A stretch of DNA of 17,248 bases from an uncultured Mycoplasmatota bacterium (GTDB lineage Bacteria; Bacillota_I; Bacilli_A; RF39; UBA660): the NCBI GenBank assembly GCA_900554615.1, contig USIB01000026.1, forward strand, positions 1 through 17,248, in the 5' to 3' direction. A model generated the notes under the pieces. The model saw nothing but the letters and a program-made list of their open reading frames with translations, did no database searches and had not been told where the DNA came from. Both the position numbers and the translations under genes were made by a program. Numbering within the stretch: position 1 is the first letter of the stretch; the number at the start of each line of letters is the position of its first letter. Shown one piece after another: positions 13,899 to 17,248 of this stretch.

Positions 13899-15097
13899 TG
13901 GAAAAAATAAGTTTAATAATAATAGTACTTTCTATACTAATGCTAATATATAGTTATTTAGTGACAATAAAAAATAACAATTATCCCAAGAAAGTAAAGA
14001 CTACAAAAAAGAATGCAATATTAATACCAGCAAGAGATGAATCAAAAGTAATAGAAGCTCTTCTCATAAGTATAGAAAATCAAACCAAAAAAATAAATCC
14101 CGAAGATATTTATGTAATAGTAGAGTCTTCAAAAGATAGAACAGTAAAAATTGTAAAAAAACACAAAATGAATATAATATATCGAAAAGATTTAACAAAG
14201 CAAAGAAAAGGTTATGCACTAGATGATGCAATAAAAGAAATAATAATAAATAAAAAACACTATGATGCCTATTTCATATTTGATGCTGATAACATATTAG
14301 AAGAAAACTATATAGAAGAAATGCAAAAGAGTATAGACAAAGGATATGATATAGGAATAAGTTATAGGAATACCAAAAATAGTTCATCCTTAGTAGCGGC
14401 CTCATCTGCACTAACATTTTCGATGATAAATACATTAGGAAATACATTAAAGAACAAATACACAAACAACTTAACAATATCAGGAACAGGATACTACATA
14501 AAAGGACATCTAGTAGAAGAATGGGGAGGGTTCCCTTTTCATACCTTAACTGAAGATTATGAATTAACATTATATAGCACACTAAATAATATAACAACAA
14601 CATATAATGAAAAAGCCATATTTTATGATGAACAGCCGGATGATTTCAAAGTTTCCATAACTCAAAGAACAAGATGGGTAAAAGGATACTTTGAAGCAAG
14701 AAAAAAATATATCAAAAAAATAAGAAAAAGCCTAACAAAGAAAGACAAAAACTATGGTTCAAAAGTAAATGCCATAATAGGAGTAAAACCATATATTTAC
14801 CTTTTAATAGGAGTAATATTATTAATATTCTCATCATTAACATTTGATATAAAAACATTAATAAAAATATTAGTAATAGTCTTTCTAACCATATATTTAG
14901 AATTAGTATTAGTAAGTTATGTAATAGTAAAAAAAGAAGATAACAAGCTAAAAATAAAAGTTTCTAAAACAAAACTAATACTATATAATCCAATATTTTT
15001 ACTAAGTTACATAATATGTTTGATAAAAGCCATAACAACAAAAGATTTAAAATGGGAAGTAGTAGAACATGATAAAGAACTAGTAAGAGAAGAATAA
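13898..15097 (+). CDS. Membrane-bound family 2 glycosyltransferase
   Basis: A 399-aa processive-type GT2 enzyme transferring sugar from a nucleotide-sugar donor at the cytoplasmic face. An N-terminal helix (4-22) is followed by a GT-A domain: ILIPARDES (41-49), the metal-binding FDAD (128-131), the acceptor motif LTED (217-220) and QRTRWVKG (256-263), the QxxRW signature of cellulose, hyaluronan and poly-GlcNAc synthase relatives. Three C-terminal helices (about 293-313, 321-344, 361-379) could form a channel. Donor and product cannot be read from the sequence. It is translationally coupled to the CmpB-type membrane protein. It ends at a hairpin lacking a T-tract. Confidence 0.88.
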   Translation: MEKISLIIIVLSILMLIYSYLVTIKNNNYPKKVKTTKKNAILIPARDESKVIEALLISIENQTKKINPEDIYVIVESSKDRTVKIVKKHKMNIIYRKDLTKQRKGYALDDAIKEIIINKKHYDAYFIFDADNILEENYIEEMQKSIDKGYDIGISYRNTKNSSSLVAASSALTFSMINTLGNTLKNKYTNNLTISGTGYYIKGHLVEEWGGFPFHTLTEDYELTLYSTLNNITTTYNEKAIFYDEQPDDFKVSITQRTRWVKGYFEARKKYIKKIRKSLTKKDKNYGSKVNAIIGVKPYIYLLIGVILLIFSSLTFDIKTLIKILVIVFLTIYLELVLVSYVIVKKEDNKLKIKVSKTKLILYNPIFLLSYIICLIKAITTKDLKWEVVEHDKELVREE

Positions 15098-15115
15098 AAA
15101 ATATTTTCAGTTAAT

Positions 15116-15141
15116 CACTCTAAGCCTAACATCTTAGAGTG
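15116..15141. repeat. Perfect 9-bp inverted repeat downstream of the glycosyltransferase
   Basis: CACTCTAAG (15116-15124) and CTTAGAGTG (15133-15141) are exact complements around an 8-nt loop. No T-run follows on either strand, so it is not a standard intrinsic terminator. It may stabilise the mRNA 3' end or bind a protein. The 150 nt after it are AT-rich, and I saw no gene there. Confidence 0.55.
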
Positions 15142-15289
15142 CTATTGCTAGCCTATAAAAATAGTCTATCAATAGAGTATCAACCATACATATCATATAT
15201 AAGCAAAAATATATACTAATTGAAGAAAATACCAACTTTTAATATAGAAAAATATCTATAAACAAAAAAATAAAAAAACAAGATTTCTA

Positions 15290-15318
15290 TTTACATTTTG
15301 CACTTTTTATATTATAAT
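15290..15318 (+). promoter_or_regulatory. Promoter of the Pro/Asn/Gln-rich gene
   Basis: TTTACA (15290-15295), a 17-bp spacer and a perfect TATAAT (15313-15318). AAGGAGGGG follows at 15330, giving a very short leader of about 20 nt. Strong signals for both transcription and translation suggest high expression. Confidence 0.7.
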
Positions 15319-15344
15319 TTATTTATAATAAGGAGGGGCACAAT

Positions 15345-16151
15345 ATGAATTATTTTACAAAAGAAGAGTTAGAAGATATAGCAGGAGCATTATTAGAAAA
15401 TCCTAGTTATGATACATTAAGAGAATTAGATATAAAATATAATGGTGAAGAAGAGGAAGTATTTGAAAACGAAGAAGAACATAGTGAATTACCAGAAGAA
15501 AATAACGAAGTAGATGAAGTAGAAAAGCCAGTAGAACAAGAGACACCTGCACCTACTGTAGAACTACCAAATTATACTATGCCAAATACAATGCCATCGA
15601 CAACTCCACTAGGAGGACCGATGAATATTCCACCATTTGGATTAGAAAATCAAAATGTAGAGATGCCAGCTCAAAATATAAATCCAGTACCACCAGTTAC
15701 ACCAACAGAGCCACAAGTTCAAGCATCACCAGTGCAAGCACCAGTAGTACCTGAAGCACCAAAAGAAGAGCAAACAGGATTTCCAGAGTTCAAAATACAT
15801 AGTCCAGAGGCTTTAACAAATCAGTTTACAATGGGACAACCAAACAATAATCAACCTCTAGGAATGCCGACCAATATAAACCAGGCATTAAATAACGGAT
15901 TCGCTCCAAACCCAGCACCAAATAATATAATGGGTACGACAGATAACTTTAATTTAAACATAAATCAAAGTGAAACAACTAGTGGACCTCAAATGGCTAA
16001 CCAACCAAATCCATTTGCCAATGGTGGTCCACAAATAATAAATGGAATGCCACCAGTAAATAATCAAGTAAATAATAATGGACAGGCATACAATCCAAAT
16101 ATGCAAACAGGCCCATCAATGTTTGGCCAAATAATGCAAGGTAATCAATAA
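15345..16151 (+). CDS. Acidic, Pro/Asn/Gln-rich low-complexity protein
   Basis: A 268-aa protein. A short ordered start (1-33, FTKEELEDIAGALLENPSYD, probably helical) leads to a very acidic stretch (34-66). The remaining 200 residues are rich in Pro, Asn, Gln, Met and Gly, with recurring MPxN, PVxP and NNQ patches. There is no signal peptide, membrane helix or Cys, so it is expected in the cytoplasm and mostly disordered. I recognise no family for it. AAGGAGGGG and a near-consensus promoter suggest strong expression. It is a single-gene unit between its own promoter and terminator. A role as scaffold, adhesion-like or condensate-forming protein is speculation. Confidence 0.8.
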   Translation: MNYFTKEELEDIAGALLENPSYDTLRELDIKYNGEEEEVFENEEEHSELPEENNEVDEVEKPVEQETPAPTVELPNYTMPNTMPSTTPLGGPMNIPPFGLENQNVEMPAQNINPVPPVTPTEPQVQASPVQAPVVPEAPKEEQTGFPEFKIHSPEALTNQFTMGQPNNNQPLGMPTNINQALNNGFAPNPAPNNIMGTTDNFNLNINQSETTSGPQMANQPNPFANGGPQIINGMPPVNNQVNNNGQAYNPNMQTGPSMFGQIMQGNQ

Positions 16152-16173
16152 ACAGCAACTTTGCTGTTTTTTT
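16151..16173 (+). terminator. Intrinsic terminator of the Pro/Asn/Gln-rich gene
   Basis: AACAGCA (16151-16157) pairs with TGCTGTT (16162-16168) over a 4-nt loop and runs into T7 (16167-16173). The stem begins at the last base of the stop codon. Confidence 0.85.
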
Positions 16174-16185
16174 CTTCACATATAA

Positions 16186-16214
16186 TAGACAAAATAATAC
16201 ATATATGATAAACT
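16186..16214 (+). promoter_or_regulatory. Promoter of mrnC-rlmB
   Basis: TAGACA (16186-16191), a 17-bp spacer and TAAACT (16209-16214) with an upstream TG, an extended -10. An 8-bp inverted repeat (CACATATA 16177-16184, TATATGTG 16214-16221) brackets the promoter and may be an operator or chance AT-rich symmetry. Confidence 0.45.
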
Positions 16215-16268
16215 ATATGTGTCATTAATTTATAAAGAAAAATAAATATTTTAAAAGGAAGTGCCAAA

Positions 16269-16640
16269 ATGAATACCAAAACAATAAATGTCCAAGTATT
16301 AGCCTTACTAGGAGACGCAGTCCTATCTTTATATATAAGAGAAGAACTACTAAAACAAGGAATAAATAATGCCAATAAATTACAAGATATGTCAATAAAA
16401 TATGTATCAGCTAAAGGAGAGGTAACCATACTAAATAAACTAATTGAAGACAATCTCCTAACTGAAGAAGAATTAGATATCATAAAAAGAGGTAGAAACA
16501 ACAAAAAAGAAAATCATCCTAAAAATACTGATATCATAACCTACAAATTATCTACTGGATTCGAAGCCTTGCTAGGAGACCTATATCTAAATGATAAAGA
16601 AAGATTAAAAGAAATATTAAAAAAAATAGAGGTGAAATAA
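16269..16640 (+). CDS. mrnC: Mini-ribonuclease III
   Basis: A 123-aa RNase III catalytic domain without a double-strand RNA-binding domain, acting in 23S rRNA maturation. Catalytic motifs are LLGDAVLSLYIRE (13-25, Asp16) and TGFEALLGDLYL (96-107, Glu99), with SIKYVSAKG and RGRNNKKENHPKN between them as in other MrnC proteins. AAAGGAAG lies about 7 nt upstream. The stop overlaps the rlmB start as TAATG, the conserved Firmicute pair. Confidence 0.95.
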   Translation: MNTKTINVQVLALLGDAVLSLYIREELLKQGINNANKLQDMSIKYVSAKGEVTILNKLIEDNLLTEEELDIIKRGRNNKKENHPKNTDIITYKLSTGFEALLGDLYLNDKERLKEILKKIEVK

Positions 16641-17128
16641 TGCAAATATATGGTAAAAACGTAGCTAAAGAAAAATTACAAACAAAAGATAAGATAAAAA
16701 AAATATATTTAAGTAATAGATTTAATGATAAGGAAATATTAAATTTAATATCAAAAAGAAATATTGAGCCAATAATACTTGATATAAAAAAGCTAGATAA
16801 GATGTGCAAAGGATTACACCAAGGAATAATTCTTGAAGTAGAAGATGTAAAGACATATACTCTAGAAGAAGTATTACCAACAATAAAAAGCCAATATCCA
16901 TTAATAGTGATGTTAGATCATATCGAAGATCCTCATAACTTTGGAGCCATCATTAGATCATGTGAAGCTTTTGGCGTTGATGCTATCATCATACCAACTG
17001 ATCGATCAGTAGGAATAACATCAGTAGTAGTAAATAAGTGCATTTCTCTACCTAACTTATTATGGTCACGAAGTTTAGCTTCTTCTCTAGCCTTTACAAA
17101 TTCTTCAAGGTCACTAGCCTTAGTATAA
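16640..17128 (+). CDS. rlmB: 23S rRNA (guanosine-2251-2'-O)-methyltransferase RlmB, N-terminal part, broken
   Basis: Residues 1 to about 131 are RlmB: a substrate-binding domain starting with IYGKNV, then the SPOUT domain start LDHIEDPHNFGAIIRSCEAFGVDAIIIPTDRSVGIT (92-127). RlmB is normally about 240-250 aa. The rest, including the C-terminal SPOUT knot motifs that bind SAM, is missing. From about 17033 the frame (NKCISLPNLLWSRS...) has no RlmB character and is the antisense of a thrS fragment; the stop at 17128 is accidental. The enzyme would be inactive if the sequence were real. Start choice is clear from the TAATG overlap with mrnC. The break is most likely an assembly chimera. Confidence 0.85.
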   Translation: MQIYGKNVAKEKLQTKDKIKKIYLSNRFNDKEILNLISKRNIEPIILDIKKLDKMCKGLHQGIILEVEDVKTYTLEEVLPTIKSQYPLIVMLDHIEDPHNFGAIIRSCEAFGVDAIIIPTDRSVGITSVVVNKCISLPNLLWSRSLASSLAFTNSSRSLALV

Positions 17129-17248
17129 GCTGTTGCATAAACACGAGCAAGCATCTTATTCTTTTCGCTACCTCTCCAATAAGCACCAGAAACATGTTCT
17201 AACTTAATAGCCTTTACTTTTCCTGTAGACATCAAATGAGGTCCAGCA
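16933..17248 (-). CDS. thrS: Threonyl-tRNA synthetase fragment, partial at both ends
   Basis: The homology covers 17248 down to about 17017. It begins AGPHLMSTGKVKAIKLEHVS and continues GAYWRGSEKNKMLARVYATAY...REEAKLRDHNKLGREMHLFTTTDV, matching the end of the ThrS editing region and the linker into the catalytic core (GPH, GAYWRG, REEAxxRDHxKLG). The frame is open at the window edge, so the gene starts beyond it; the TTG at 17235 and ATG at 17232 are internal. After DV the expected GQGLP...KG is replaced by antisense RlmB codons, to a stop at 16933. Codons (GCT, GTT, CGT, CTT, AAG) differ from rlmB and resemble the bL28-like gene. Confidence 0.85.
   Translation of the reverse strand, partial: AGPHLMSTGKVKAIKLEHVSGAYWRGSEKNKMLARVYATAYTKASDLEEFVKAREEAKLRDHNKLGREMHLFTTTDVIPTDRSVGMMIASTPKASHDLMMAPKL
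16991..17016. repeat. 26-bp imperfect palindrome beside the chimeric junction
   Basis: The central 14 bp ACTGATCGATCAGT (16997-17010) is a perfect palindrome. Extending to 26 bp adds only two mismatched pairs. It encodes PTDRSV of RlmB and, by symmetry, also reads PTDRSV on the minus strand. Confidence 0.6.

Noticed and set aside
15142..15289. Small ORF on the minus strand in the gap before the Pro/Asn/Gln-rich gene (about 20 codons)
   Set aside because: No ribosome binding site and no promoter; too short to support.
16933..17016. C-terminal 28 residues of the thrS frame as coding
   Set aside because: They are antisense to conserved RlmB residues, not ThrS sequence.
17033..17128. C-terminal 32 residues of the rlmB frame as a novel domain
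   Set aside because: This stretch is the antisense of thrS codons, so the residues are an artefact of the junction.
1..17248. Mycoplasma-type genetic code (TGA = Trp)
   Set aside because: Conserved Trp positions use TGG, and TGA ends rsgA precisely at the expected end.

Overview
The window is AT-rich Bacillota-type DNA. Coding sequence leans heavily on ATA, AGA, GTA and AAA. TGG encodes Trp and TGA works as a stop (rsgA ends in TGA), so this is the standard bacterial code and not the Mycoplasma code. Gene order copies the Bacillus/Clostridium core in several places: rlmN-stp-prkC-rsgA-rpe, yqeG-yqeH and mrnC-rlmB. A SigK-type sporulation sigma factor points to a spore-forming ancestry. I infer an uncultured low-GC gut-type Bacilli or related lineage; the species cannot be named from the sequence.

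Layout. (A) 1-1466: two adjacent zinc-ribbon membrane proteins, one with a TM2 domain and one with a PASTA-like domain plus two Ltp-type repeats, behind a strong promoter flanked by two perfect inverted repeats and closed by a terminator. (B) 1538-4019: a self-contained metal-resistance operon, with an ArsR/SmtB repressor that keeps an SmtB-type alpha-5 zinc site and a P1B-type Zn/Cd/Pb ATPase. A perfect 24-bp palindromic operator lies just after the -10 box. (C) 4049-4679: a monocistronic DUF6512-like membrane protein with a His-rich tail. (D) 4679-9908: the rRNA-modification, Ser/Thr-phosphorylation and ribosome-assembly operon rlmN-stp-prkC-rsgA-rpe, followed by a 40-aa small ORF whose ribosome binding site lies in a hairpin. 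(E) 9937-10590: an orphan membrane-anchored protein. (F) 10612-11605, minus strand: a small gene best read as divergent ribosomal protein bL28, and sigK. (G) 11651-15141: yqeG-yqeH, a CmpB-type membrane protein and a membrane glycosyltransferase, tightly coupled. (H) 15290-16173: an acidic then Pro/Asn/Gln-rich, probably disordered protein. (I) 16186-end: mrnC and the first half of rlmB.

The right end is abnormal. RlmB homology stops near 17032 and the remaining sequence, read on the minus strand, is an internal piece of threonyl-tRNA synthetase. Both genes are cut at the same short shared sequence, which looks more like a chimeric contig end than biology.

No tRNA, rRNA, CRISPR array, insertion sequence or phage gene was seen. 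Most of the window is conserved housekeeping sequence. The best candidates for something less described are the zinc-ribbon/PASTA/Ltp pair, the sequestered small ORF, the pro-sequence-bearing SigK and the disordered Pro/Asn/Gln-rich protein.
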